64,000 nucleotides of DNA from Blakeslea trispora (taxonomy: Eukaryota; Mucoromycota; Mucoromycetes; Mucorales; Choanephoraceae), in the NCBI GenBank assembly GCA_025331445.1, contig JAIWNE010000093.1, forward strand, positions 1-64,000. The letters are read 5' to 3'. Of this stretch, positions 10,588 through 23,625 are shown one piece after another (positions within the stretch are counted from its first letter, which is position 1; every line of letters begins with the position of its first letter). The position numbers and the translations under genes were made by a program. The notes beneath the pieces are model-generated. The model did no database searches and was not told where the DNA came from. It was given only the letters and a program-made list of their open reading frames with translations.

Positions 10588-11020
10588 ATGCCTTCCTTCT
10601 TTGCTTTTATGCGTAACAATGCTGCTTTGATTCCCCTCTTTGCCATTGCTGGTGCTGGTTGTGGTGCTGCTGTTTCGTAAGTGATGAAAAAACAAATCTT
10701 TTTTTTTAAGAAAAAAAAGAGGCTAATTTGATTTATTTTGTTAGATATCCACGTAAGTCAACATTGTCTTTATAAAGAGATTTGATAAAAATTTAACTTG
10801 TCTGTTTAGTTTATTTGCTCAGAACTCATCCTGAGATTCAAATCGATAAGAAGAATAACCCTTATCCTTGGCAAAAGATTGAACAACACCACAATGCAAA
10901 GGTAAAGGAAATAGAAGCTTGATGATTCTCTTTGCTTACTTTCTCTTTTCTTAAAAGTTTTGGAGTGCCAACCCTGACTTTTATACCTCTCGTAAAGAAT
11001 TCAAGTCTGCCAAATACTAA
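10588..11020 (+). CDS. NDUFA4 / B12D (MLRQ-subunit) family protein
   Basis: Four exons: 10588-10676, 10745-10752 (only 8 nt), 10810-10901 and 10958-11020, all GT-AG, giving 83 residues. The N-terminal half is a single membrane segment (LIPLFAIAGAGCGAAVS), followed by LYLLRTHPEIQIDKKNNPYP and a hydrophilic tail rich in Trp, Phe and Tyr ending in KSAKY. This is the layout of the B12D/NDUFA4 family: small inner-mitochondrial-membrane proteins linked to complex I or, in animals, complex IV. The 8-nt exon encodes the Tyr-Pro junction and restores frame, and no splice path without it was found that keeps the family sequence. Assignment is by recognition of length, membrane segment and the RTHPE/NPYPW region. 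Confidence 0.8.
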
Positions 11021-11746
11021 CTTCATCTCTGATTAAAAACAAAGAGAAAAGGGAGAGGTTGATTCCCACAATGCGCCTTATTTATTTTTTAAAAAAACTT
11101 TCTTGCTTTCAATAAACAAACAAATATTTCTTTTAAAACAATTATTGATTAGGAGGAGAGGCAGTGTATACAATGACTGGCTTCATATATATATACACTA
11201 GAACTATTGGATGAGTTTAATGTGAATTCATGCAAATGTTGTGGGGGGGTTTCCTTGATTCAGAAGAAATAAATAGCTTGAATCTAGTTCATTTTAAGGG
11301 GGGGAAAAGCAAAGAATTTAGATGCTTAAACAAAGCCTCTTTTATACTCTTGCAGTCGTATGCTTTATTTAAGAAAAAAAAAAGTATGCCTTTTCTAATA
11401 CTTTTATAGTCTTGAATTGGACAAGTACTTTAGCGGTTGAAGCAATAAGCTCAAAGAAGGATTACCCTTATATTGAGAATATCTTTATATCCGTTTACCT
11501 CTTGAATCAAGTGTACTATTACATTAAGCTGATAGAAAAGAAAGTTGTATATAGATCATGATATTCATGATTTAGATTGGGACTTATTGCTCCATGATTC
11601 ATTCCCTTCATGCCTTATTTTTTTCCGGCCCATTTGAAACTCAGTCTCCGGTCAACCTCTTCTCTCTCTCTATCTATTCTTGTAAACTAGAAAAGACAAT
11701 CGAGTGTCATTCAAATCTAACCCCTCTTTCATTTCATCCATTTCAA
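11021..11746. other. Intergenic region upstream of RPS14
   Basis: Holds copy 2 of the short dispersed repeat (11430-11488) and the promoter of the uS11 gene, which has C/T-rich runs at 11660-11740. No coding sequence is supported; the ORFs at 11594-11892 mostly read through the first RPS14 intron. Confidence 0.6.
11430..11488 (+). repeat. Short dispersed repeat, copy 2
   Basis: Matches 587-650: TTTAGCGGTTGAAGCAAT at the start and TATATTGAGAATATCTTTAT at the end, with a diverged middle. It lies ~260 bp upstream of the RPS14 start codon. Confidence 0.5.
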
Positions 11747-12415
11747 ATGGTACGCCTATCCATCCATCTCCAACACACACAAAAAAAAAAGAAACATCCA
11801 CTTACATCTCATTTCTTAGTCCAAGAAGGCTGCTGCTCCCAAGGTTGTCGAAAAGGTCCAACTCGGTCCTCAAGTTCGTGAAGGTGAATTAGTCTTTGGT
11901 GTTGCTCACATCTTTGCTTCTTTCAACGATACCTTTGTTCACGTTACTGATCTCTCTGGTCGTGAAACTATCTCCCGTATCACCGGTAAGTTTGATTTGT
12001 ACATGTTTGATCATAAAAAAGGATGTCTACACTCTTTTGAGTGGTCGAGCGGCGTGTGTGATCTCTTTTTGACCATAAGAAACTGACCACACATCCCCCT
12101 CCCTGTTCCCTTTTTTTTATATGTGTTTCAGGTGGTATGCAAGTCAAGGCTGATCGTGATGAATCTTCTCCTTATGCTGCCATGTTGGCTGCTCAACAAG
12201 TTGCTGCCAAGTGTAAGGAACTCGGTATCAATGCTCTCCACGTTAAGCTCAGAGCTACCGGTGGTACTGGTACCAAGACCCCTGGTCCTGGTGGTCAAGC
12301 CGCTCTCCGTGCTCTTGCTCGTGCTGGTATGAGAATTGGTCGTATTGAGGATGTGACTCCTATCCCCACTGACTCTACCCGTAGAAAGGGTGGTCGTCGT
12401 GGTCGTCGTCTCTAA
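11747..12415 (+). CDS. RPS14: 40S ribosomal protein S14 (uS11)
   Basis: Three exons: 11747-11749 (the ATG alone), 11820-11985 and 12132-12415, giving 150 residues. The sequence is unmistakable: [20 protein letters not shown], then [20 protein letters not shown], the [20 protein letters not shown] block, and the basic C-terminus [12 protein letters not shown]. uS11 sits on the platform of the small ribosomal subunit near the mRNA exit. An initiator codon separated by an intron from the rest is common in ribosomal-protein genes. Codon use is strongly biased to GGT, GCT, CGT and AAG. The stop is only ~187 bp from the next gene's start. Confidence 0.98.
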
Positions 12416-12601
12416 ACGTATCGTTTTATTTTCTTTTTACTTTCTTTTGGGTTCAATAAAATAAGGATGATTGAATTTCTTTGAAATTTAACAAGATACC
12501 CTTTGTTCATTCTCCGACAGTTTTTTCTTTTTATTTTCTTTATTAATTAAACAACTTTTTTTTATACCTCATAACATTATTATAAGAAAAAGGAGGGTTT
12601 G

Positions 12602-14099
<1,498 letters not shown>

Positions 14100-14330
14100 T
14101 GTTGTCAATATCCTCCTTTTTTCCCTATATATACACTTACATATTTTTATGTATCAATATATACAATTTATTTAATTTTAATCTAATTTAAATAAAAAAA
14201 ATGTATGTATAGAATCAAAAATACTATAAAAAAAATCTGTTTCTTTTTTTTTCTTTCTTTATTTCTTCTCCTTACTTTTTCTCTCTCTTTATATCATCTT
14301 TTTTTTTTTTTGCCCTTTAAATAATATAGA

Positions 14331-16433
14331 ATGGTATAATAAAAAAAATAAAATAAAACAATGAAATGACTTTGAAATTGAACCAATCTGACTAGGTACT
14401 TTTAAACACCAAACAATCATTTCCTGAAAGCTTAAATGATATCCATCAACATCTGAAACGTTATCCACACCATACTATACTAAAATCACAACCATCACTT
14501 TGGTCTATCACCGATATCAAATCAGACTCACTTTCACTCAGAAGACTATCGACCAACGATAGCATGCCTAGCTTGAGCACATCAGAAACAGCCTATTCTT
14601 CTGATTCAACCCTAGACCATCGTCGTCTCTGTGTCATTCAAGAATGGCTGATGACCGAAAAAGCCTATCTGGCCGATCTAGAGCTAACACAAGAGATCTA
14701 CATGAATCCCAACATATTCTCTAAAACCGAAATACGACAGATCTTTCTCAATTTACCCGAGATTATGGTACTCTGTCGTGAATGGATCAGTGCGATGGAA
14801 AAACCCTCTGTTTTGATAGGTGCTTTATGTAACACCATGGTAATGTACAATAAAAGAGGTATAGACAATGATGACTCAATTTCAATACTAGATGGAAAGA
14901 ATTGAACAGACCTATACCGAGTTTTGTACAAAGCATCAAGATGGTTTACAGCGATTACATGAAATGACAAGTACACAACCATTACTGCATCGATTTTTAG
15001 TGGTAAGATGGTCTGAAACAAATTCCTTGTTTGCCTGTCATTCATTTCTTTCTTGAAGCAATGTAACAAACAATTAGTGGGTCGTACAGGCTGTTGGGAT
15101 CTTGAGAGTTTATTGATCAAACCTGTACAGAGAATCTTGAAATATCCACTCTTGATCAAAGAACTCATCCAATCCACATCGAAACAACATGAAGACTTTG
15201 ATCAACTCACCATGGCCTTATACAATATGAAACAAGTAGCCAATCGAATCAATGAAACCAAAAGAAGAAAAGATCTGGTTGAACAGCTCATTCATCCAAA
15301 GGCTAAAACCAATGTAAGTCCTCTAGTTTTTTTTCTTGTTTGGTTCAATATATTGACTTGATGATTTTTAGGTGATGTAAGTACACCCAATATAAAAAAA
15401 AAAAAGACAGGGAGTTACTCACATTCTTGGGGGATGATAAAGGCATCATATTCATAAGAAACTGAATCGAAAAAAGCACCCCTTGGTCTGTCAAACACAG
15501 GACAGTCGATTTGATGCTGTCTATCATGCATTTCAACAGAAACAAGCCTTAGCCTATCAATTTCGACAAGGCATTGAGGATTGGTTGATGTCGATTGAAG
15601 CCAATAATCAAGCATTATCTTCTCTTGTACGTGACTTGGAATTGATTTATGATGATTCAGATGGTATTGGTCTTCGCAGTATTCAATCTTTGAAATCATT
15701 AGTAGTCCATTTCGAGTCTTATCCATGGGTAAAGAAAAGATCAATAGTCCTCTTTTTTTTTTTCATTCCACCTAATTCTTCCCCCCCCCCCTTTTTTTAG
15801 GAAGCCTATGTTCAACGCAAGATATTCAAACAGATTCAAGACTACCTCAAGACCTTCAAGAATCCAAGCCAAGTCATTCAAAAGAGAAAAAAGGCATTGA
15901 TAGCCTATGACACCATGCTCTATTCTACCAAGACAGCCAACGAAAAGGAACTCCATGCAAGCTACAGTACCTATCATTCGCTCAATCAAGTCTTGTTGGA
16001 TGAACTCCCTTCTTTTCTTGCCCTCTGTGACACTTATTTTGAAATCATTCTTCAGGACTTTGCCAAGCTTCAGTCTTCCTTTTACCTCTTTCAAAAGACA
16101 GAATGGAAGGCATTGACAGCCGAGTTACCGTTTGGACAAGATCATGCTTGGTCATCGATTGAAAGTGGCTACCTTCGTAGTCTTCAACGACTTCAGATCA
16201 GGTTGAATGAAATCACACTCATTCAATGGATCAATCGACCTATTCAGACAGACACACTGCCTTTAGAAGAAGAAGAAGAAGAAGAAGGTAAAATAAGGAG
16301 TGATTTTTGTTTGTTGGAATGATGTTTATACTTTTCTTCTTTAGATGTTCATCGAACACCTACATTGTCTGTGATTCATGGTATTCATCTATCGAATACC
16401 ACCTTGAACCTTGATCTTACTTTACCAATGTAA
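14331..16433 (+). CDS. DH-BAR Rho/Cdc42 guanine-nucleotide exchange factor (Tuba / S. pombe Gef1-like)
   Basis: Eight exons: 14331-14333 (ATG only), 14396-14839, 14892-15002, 15059-15313, 15372-15376 (5 nt), 15443-15728, 15801-16287 and 16345-16433, giving 559 residues. The Dbl-homology domain starts at VIQEWLMTEKAYLADLELTQ and includes the diagnostic LIKPVQRILKYPLLIKELI helix. After MKQVANRINETKRRKDLVEQ comes a helical region (~300-520) with a BAR-like pattern (QQKQALAYQFRQGIEDWL ... HSLNQVLLDELPSFLALCDT). A GEF with a BAR domain and no PH domain is the Tuba/Gef1 arrangement, which activates Cdc42 at curved membranes during polarised growth. The start rests on an inferred ATG-only exon because the frame before 14396 is closed by a TAG. 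Confidence 0.85.
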
Positions 16434-16865
16434 ACGGAATGTGACTTTAGAGTAATCCCCTTCTTTTTTTTTATTTATGCCATCATACATTGTATACCCC
16501 CCCTTCTTTTTTTTTATAACATTGATTTTGATCTTTTTTCTTAAAAAGGGAGAGAAAATCTTAACTTTATTAAAAGTAACCATGGAAACAGATTGATTCC
16601 TATAGTTACCATTCTTATCATGATATGACAAATGAATCTAAAAGGCAATTCAACAGCTTGCAACAAATAATAAATGATGATCGTGTTACTACCTTGATTC
16701 ATTTAACTTTAATGAGGGGGGGGGATCTTTTATCCGGTATGAAAGGGAGGAGATTGAAACAAATGGCATGACAGAAAATTCAAAGAGGTGACATCACAAC
16801 TGGGGTAAGTTTTGCTCCTTTTTTTTTTTTTAAAAAAACAAGATCATTCTATTTTTTTTTGACAG
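16434..16865. other. Intergenic region with a probable 5'-UTR intron of COX11
   Basis: A/T-rich spacer. GGGGTAAGT at 16802 and TTTGACAG just before the ATG at 16866 would make a ~61-nt intron in the COX11 leader. Otherwise nothing is seen. Confidence 0.5.
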
Positions 16866-17540
16866 ATGTTGAATCTTCGATCCTTATTCACACAACACAC
16901 CACTCGACATACCATCAAACAATGGAACAAAATACCATACCGTTCCTATGCATCAGCACGTCCCAACTATAAAGCCAATAGTTCAGCAGGCATGTACACA
17001 GCCTCTATCTTTATTGGTATGCTCGGTATATCCTATGCTGCTGTTCCTCTCTACCGACTCTTTTGTGCCAGCACAGGCTACAGTGGCACACCTGTCATCG
17101 ATAGTGCACGCTTTGGTCCTGAACGTCTGGTACCTCAAGATCAAAGTCGACGTATTCGTGTCACATTTGAATCCAACACATCAGACAGCTTGCCCTGGAC
17201 GTTCAAACCAGAGATGCGCGAGGTCTATGTCGTGCCAGGCGAGACAGCCTTGACGTTCTATAAAGCCAAGAGCAAGGCCAAGGAAGATGTGATTGGTATT
17301 GCGACCTATAATGTCACACCTTACCGTGCTGGCTCTTACTTTAACAAGATTCAATGTTTTTGTTTTGAAGAGCAAAAGTTGAAGCCTGGTGAAGATGTAG
17401 ACATGCCTGTGTTTTTCTTTATTGATCCTGACTTTTTGGAAGATCCTTTGATGAAGGATGTGAATACGATCACTTTAAGTTATACCTTTTTCAATTCAAA
17501 GCATGCTCAAGGTTTAGCGCCTGTTCAACCTTTAAACTAG
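16866..17540 (+). CDS. COX11: Cytochrome c oxidase assembly protein COX11
   Basis: Single coding exon, 224 residues. The N-terminus is basic and Ser/Thr-rich, as expected of a mitochondrial presequence, followed by one membrane helix (YTASIFIGMLGISYAAVPLY) and the family block YRLFCASTGYSGT. The copper-binding CFCFEEQ motif is present at ~170 with the following LKPGE, then the conserved MPVFFFIDPDF and ITLSYTFFN. COX11 delivers copper to the CuB site of COX1 in the inner mitochondrial membrane. Length is that of a compact fungal ortholog, and all key cysteines are present. Confidence 0.97.
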   Translation: MLNLRSLFTQHTTRHTIKQWNKIPYRSYASARPNYKANSSAGMYTASIFIGMLGISYAAVPLYRLFCASTGYSGTPVIDSARFGPERLVPQDQSRRIRVTFESNTSDSLPWTFKPEMREVYVVPGETALTFYKAKSKAKEDVIGIATYNVTPYRAGSYFNKIQCFCFEEQKLKPGEDVDMPVFFFIDPDFLEDPLMKDVNTITLSYTFFNSKHAQGLAPVQPLN

Positions 17541-19322
17541 TGTGGAACTACACTCTTATCTTTTTTTTTACCCCCTCTGTGTATATATATACAAATGCAA
17601 ATTTGAATTCTTTTTTAGATTGTCTTGAATAAAATATAAATTAGAAATACGCTACAGTTAGTTTGATGGATGTTGTTCTGTTATAATAGATCATAGGGTG
17701 GATACAATGAAATCAACAGGGTGGGTGTTTTGAGACCCGAGAAAGAACAAAGGGCGATATCGTAAAATATTCAAGAGGACAAATTGCAATAGTGACAGAT
17801 GCAGCAAATATAAAAAAAAAATCAATGACACTTGAACATTTGCTTCTTTAGTCAATGCTTCAATTTGAATCCTTTCTTTTTTTTTATGCTTCAATCAACT
17901 CAGCTAATGTTCAAAAAGCAAATGGTTTATTCATGATACCTGTCGTTTCTCTTGGTTTCCTTTTCCTGACGAAAAGAGTTGAGCTATTATTGTCTAACTC
18001 AATACAGTCATCTTTTTGTTGTATAAGCAGAATCATGATTATAAAATTACCTATTCTCTCGAATTTATCCATCTGCTCCGCATCTGTCGGTGTTGATTAT
18101 GTGTTACTCCAATTATAGTGGAGTTGACAAAAAGGTTATGGCGGCATAAACCAATTTTATTTTTTGCCGTGATATTGATCTCATTTTGTATACAAGCGGT
18201 ATACTTTACTTGATTGTCATCCAATCTGACTACCATGCTTACATTGTGGAAGACAATTTTTTTTTGCAAGTGTTACTTGGTTGAAAATGTCTTATTTTAA
18301 GCTACAAAAGCAAATCATTTCTCCAAAAACGAGAAGACATTGTATGTCAAAATGATCAACTCAAGTTTTGAAGGCAAGAAAGGTTGATGTAGACTGACAT
18401 CAATCAAAGCTTTTCCTTCTTCAAAGAGAAAGGAAAAAAAATTGGTTCACCTGGATTGAACTGTTAAAGAATTTTGTAAAACGACTGTAAAAGCCCTTGA
18501 AGCAACACCGTTGAGAGCTTTGATGTCTTTTATATCCATCAGTCTATAATCAACCTAATCCATAAAGTGATGTTGGTTGTGAGTGAGCATCGCTTAAGCA
18601 AGGGTGAGCTCTTATTTTCATTTGGGAAAATATATAGACTTGTTCTTGGAAACAAGAACTTTTAATTCCTTACAACAACAGGTCATATCTTCTCTACTAT
18701 CGCCATTTCGGCATGGAAAGTCCTTGCTACAGTAACCATCCTTGTACATCATGTTTCTCTCAATGTATCCCCTCTATTTCAGGAAATGATCTATAGAGTG
18801 AGTTTTTTCTTTTACCAACCCCGACGTTTGACAATGAATATAGCCAACTTGGCATCCGAATGTTGGTAGCGAGGTAACATACTGGTTTTATCCAATAGGG
18901 GTAAATGTATACACTTTGTTCACTTTTTTGAAAAAAAAAAAAACGGGTCATGGGTTGTTTTCTACTTTATTTTGTGAACTTTTCTAGTCTCCTTTCCGTG
19001 AAACATTGTATGTGTAAAACATCATGATCATTCAAGAAAAAAAAGAAAAGCAATCTTTATTTGACATATATTTATCAAGTGCCGAAATCTATAAGATGGG
19101 GGCTGTACATAAAAAAAAAGAAACTATTTTACATAACACTAATTTAAAAGAGATGAGAGAGAAAGTTGAAAAACAGATATGTAAAGAAAATAACAACGAC
19201 AGAAAGAAATGAGACTATTTGCAAGAGAGAGAGAGACAAAGAAAATGAATGAAACATATGAAGAGAGGGGGAAAAGTCAAGAAGGAGAGGAAATATATGT
19301 TGGAATAAGAAAAAAAGGGGAA
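17541..19322. other. Intergenic region (~1.8 kb)
   Basis: Polyadenylation-type AATAAA soon after the COX11 stop. The rest is A/T-rich with scattered homopolymers, (TA)n at 17582-17590 and (AG)n at ~19222-19234. ORFs of 60-90 codons have no recognisable content. Confidence 0.5.
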
Positions 19323-20236
19323 TTATGAGAGAAGTTCTGCTTTGTACATGTTGAATTCACTTGGATGAATGATAGGTATCTCGGGAGCTTTGTTGGATAG
19401 AATATGGGCCGCTTCGTTTTGTAGGTATTCATCTTCTTCAGGTTCATTAATAGAGGATATAGTAGAAGAAGCATAAGACATGGGGCGTGCCCAATTGAAA
19501 GCCTTGGGAGGTAAGGTACGACCAGGCAATTCCGTGCTCTTTGAGCCGGAGGGTTCCAAAGGTCGGCGTCGGGAGGAAGAAATGCCCTGAGTGTTGATGG
19601 ATTCGATCGATTTATGGTTGCGCAAGGAATATTGAGACGGGGACAAGAGATGACTAGAGGCATAAGATTGAATGGTTGATGTGCTATCGATACCTTCCAA
19701 TATATGTTCTTCTTCTTCTTCTTCTATTGTGATCTCTAATCGATCAAGCCATTTATCCAACACACTTGTTGAATGTTGTACATGTCTTTCCAGTCTCTCT
19801 TCCCATCTCTCTCTATCTTCAGGCTCTGAGGTCTGTAGATAATAATCGGGCCAATCGTATTTTGTTTCATCGTCTGATAAGAGAAGAAAAGTGTTGTGTT
19901 TGGTTCGCTTGGTGCATGTGCTGGATTGGAAATCTGGCACTAATGTATAATGATCCAAGGCAATGACAGCCAGGGCATTATTTGTGTCACTCTAAATTTT
20001 TTTTTTTATTTTATTTTAGAAATGGTTGTATGTCAAATGGTAATCTCTCTTCTTACCTTTGATTTATAATATCTTAATTCATGATCATAAAGGATGAAAT
20101 AGCGTTTCACCCAAACCTTGGATTTTCCATGAGTTTGTTTCAATAAATAACCTTCCAATCGAGATGCTGAGGAGGGGTTTGATTTGTTAGCTGATTTTAC
20201 GCTAGGGATAGATGATTTACTGCCAAAGCTGGGCAT
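19323..20236 (-). CDS. Pleckstrin-homology (PH) domain protein
   Basis: Two exons on the minus strand (20236-20057 and 19991-19323), 282 residues. The PH domain begins at residue ~28: LEGYLLKQTHGKSKVWVKRY, then FILYDHELRYYKSK, later ALDHYTLVPDF, and ends with the helix containing the conserved Trp (EPEDRERWEERLERHV). PH domains bind phosphoinositides or partner proteins at membranes. The remainder is Ser/Pro-rich and disordered with a Glu run (EEEEEE). No other domain is seen, so it may be an adaptor. The start follows from the PH domain's position and the lack of a longer frame upstream. Confidence 0.85.
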
Positions 20237-23160
20237 CACAATAGAAAAAGAAAAGAATGAATTGTCTAATTAATGAAAGATGTAGAACACAATGTGCTAT
20301 AGATTAGAATGATATAAAAAGAGTAAGAAAAAGAAAAAACAAATAAAAAAATGTCTTGTTCTTATAAATAAATTTCTAGAGTACAATTCAAACTCTAAAG
20401 AGTGACACGAGCTCACAATTCCAAATCAAAAACATAAAGTGAAGCGTGGCACAGCATCCTTATAATACTAAAATAAAACAGAGTAAGCTGGAGAAAGTAG
20501 AAGTTTCTCATGTGTAATGATTAGCACTTCACTTGTGGAGTTTATTATAGTGCTCTCAAAATTGTGCTACACAGCTGATATGAACTTTAAAAGCAGTGCA
20601 AGTGACCGCTACTTCCTCCTTTTATGATGATGTTTATTTGCTTGATGTGTTTAAACCGAAATAGACATACTGTATAGTCAGCTTTTTTTTTTTGGGAAAA
20701 AAATAGAAAAGACAAATGCTATTCATCAATTTAAATTATTTATTGCAGCTTTAGAGATAAAAAAAGGACAATGGTGTCGGAATTAAGTTTTTTCTTTCTC
20801 CACTCAAAGCATCCATCTAAGCTATGGCTCCGCCTCTATAAAGCAATCACTGTAGACTACATCAATGCATACTCAAAGTAAAACAAGACTACATGATGGA
20901 ATGGAAACAAGAATAGGAAACATCTTGTAGAAGCTAAAGAAAATATTCTACTTTTTTGTTTGTTCAAACACATACTGTATTATCTATCAACATCTCTCTT
21001 TTAAATATGAGCTCTTTACATTACATAAGCTGTTTTCTGACAAAAGATATTTACCTTATCTAAGCAATTGAGTCTCCAAGATCCGCTTCCTGTTTGTAAT
21101 TTTCTCTATTTTTTTTTTCGCTTAATTAGCACAGTTTTTTTTAAAGTTGTCTAAATGTTGCTCAAAAAAAAAAAGAAAAACTACTGCTGATAAGGTTTTA
21201 AGGAACGGAATTGAAATAAGAGAGATAAAGCCATTGGATGTGACAAGGGTGGGAGGAGTATTATTTTTGATAGTTTACAGGATTTTATATGACGCATCCA
21301 TGAGCTTCTTAACTGGACCTGTTTGCTAGATCGAAACACTCTCTTGTTGTTATGGCGATCGAACTGATCGATTTCCCTCTCTTTTTTTTGAAAATTTTAT
21401 TCTACTTTTTTTTTTCTCTCTTTTATGGTACACTGTATCTCAAAAAAAAAGAAAATGAAATCACAAGAGCACATAGAGTCTTGTTCAAACAACTTCTAAA
21501 TTAGCGAATTCACCATCTGTATGTGCCACTCTTTTTTTTTTTTTTGTATTTTCTTCTTTTGCTCTGTTTGTGTCTCCCTTAGGGTGTACCTGAGTACATT
21601 TTGATCAAATGATGAATTGACAGGGGATTTTTTGTTTTATTTTCGAGAAACAAAGACTCTATCAAAAATTAAGATTGTTTGCTTGAATGATTTTTGGTTA
21701 TTCTCGAGAATATCAGTTGATAGAAATTTGCTTCTGTCTTGACTGGATCGGAAGCAAGAGTGATGATGAAATAACTAAATATAGAGCAACTCTATTGTTC
21801 GGTAATGTTCGCACAGTATTCGCTTACATTATTGAAAAAGGAACTGGTTACCAATGTTTCTTTTATGCCTTGTCTGAAATAATGTGGCTATATCCGCGCA
21901 TCTTGTGAAGGGGTAATCATGAATTGATCCATTAGCTTTCTGAATTTCTTTTTATATAAATGCTTCCTTTAGTCTTACAATTTCAAGCAAATGAGTAAAT
22001 GCTGAATGGTAGTCGGAAAGCTGCAACATCCTGCAGCTTAAAGTATATGTTGCTTTTTGCCATAGCTAATAGAGTTTAATTGATAATATCAATGTTGAGT
22101 TCAAACACGGGGAGTTTGCCTTTTTTGGTTGAAGTGTGTGCAACAATGAATCAGTACTACAATAAGCTCAAGACAGAGAACAAAGACAGACTGCATATAA
22201 GATTGATCATGTCAAAATTATTTTAGGGGGCAAAACTGTGTCGGGAAAAATAAATATTGCATACAAATGAAATAACAATAAAGAAGTCGGTCTATTCTAT
22301 ACAAAGCAATTTGACAGAAGAACTTCAACACTCTATGTTTTTCACCCAAGAAAAAAAAAAAAGGGAGGTGGCTCAGCTTGATACACGTATAGGTTTGCTT
22401 CCAGAAATAGATTGTGTCTTTTTTTTTTTTTTATTTGTTATCAAGAATGAATATGATGATAGCTTAAGTATGTTTCATGTTATTTGAGGGTGAGCTAAAG
22501 TCATTGGGCAATTGTCATGACATACGCTGATGAAGCTAAAGTATATATTGTGAAAAAGTATACGTTAAAAAAAAGGAGGGGGAGTTAAAAGACAATCAAG
22601 TCAAATCAAATTACTTGTCTAAAGGCATTCCTTAGAAAAACTGTTTAACTTTGATACAGCCATTTTTTTTGTTAAATTAATTTTTATAGAAAAAACATAC
22701 AAGAGACATCAATCAAACTTGATCCATCTCAATTGACTTGCTTCTTTGTTAAAGCACTTAATTTCAATGGCTATATAAAACTGTATCAATCATATAAATA
22801 TCTTCTTTTTTTTTTGGATATTACTAAACCCTGCTTACAAATAAATATATATAGAAAAAAAGTGATTTTCTTTGGATTTGTAAGAGATCAGTTGATGCTC
22901 TCTCTTTTTTTTTTTTTAGAAAGATGTACCGAATTTTATCCGTAAATAAGCAATTGTTCGATAGCCGTTTATTTCTCCAGTAGCTTATCAAAGTCATTTG
23001 GAGCTATTGTATCTTTTATCTTTTTAATAGTCATTTAAGAATAAAAATTGCTCCGTAGCCCTTTTTTCATATACATCTCAATGAGTAGTATAGCCTTCAT
23101 TATTTACTGAGAATAGCATGTTGTCACGCCATTTCTGGAAATAGATGACACACTTTTAGA
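20237..23160. other. Gene-poor interval (~2.9 kb)
   Basis: A/T-rich with many A8-A12 and T8-T13 tracts. The longest ORFs (60-76 codons) contain no motif I recognise. No tRNA-like box A/box B pair was noticed. Confidence 0.5.
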
Positions 23161-23169
23161 AAAAAAAAA

Positions 23170-23625
23170 GACAGCACAATAAATTCCGCACATAATAAAG
23201 ATGACACACTTGAGATTGTGCCATCTTGAAGAGGTTCTTTAAAACATACTTGCAGTCTAAAGTCAGAGTTTCCAAAGAAACCGCAAAGAACTCCTCTCCA
23301 ATATACATTGTTAGAGGGATCCTTCAAAGTCTCCTCCTTTAGGAATTTTTTTCTTTTGCACTTTAACTCTTAATTACAGACCAGAATTGCTCAATAGGGT
23401 TGAACTCAAGAAAGAACATGATGAAGGTACAAGTACCCCATATCCTCCAAGGCTGACAATCAGCTCTCTTTTTTTTGGGCCTTTGACCTGTGATCTCTTC
23501 TTTGAGCCCAAGTCCCAAAACAGTGACTGTTCTGGTCTTGAGCCCAACAACAACTCGAGTTTCTTTAAGTCATAGTAAAACTTAAGAGTTGATACGAAAG
23601 GCTGACTCATTGATACTAACACAGT
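23170..23625 (-). pseudogene. IS630/Tc1-like transposase relic, C-terminal part
   Basis: On the minus strand the frame around 23385-23350 reads EFNPIEQFWSVIKS, the C-terminal signature of this transposase family. Upstream, in another frame, GGYGVLVPSSC corresponds to the (R)GY.V.YLPPYSP stretch, and downstream SNNVYWRGVLCGFFGNS resembles the tail of the intact transposase at 43049-44344. At least one frameshift separates the two halves of the signature. More of the relic may extend towards 24800, but I cannot follow it there. Confidence 0.6.

Noticed and set aside
21687..21908. 73-codon ORF in the gene-poor interval
   Set aside because: No recognisable motif, no leader and no plausible neighbouring exon.
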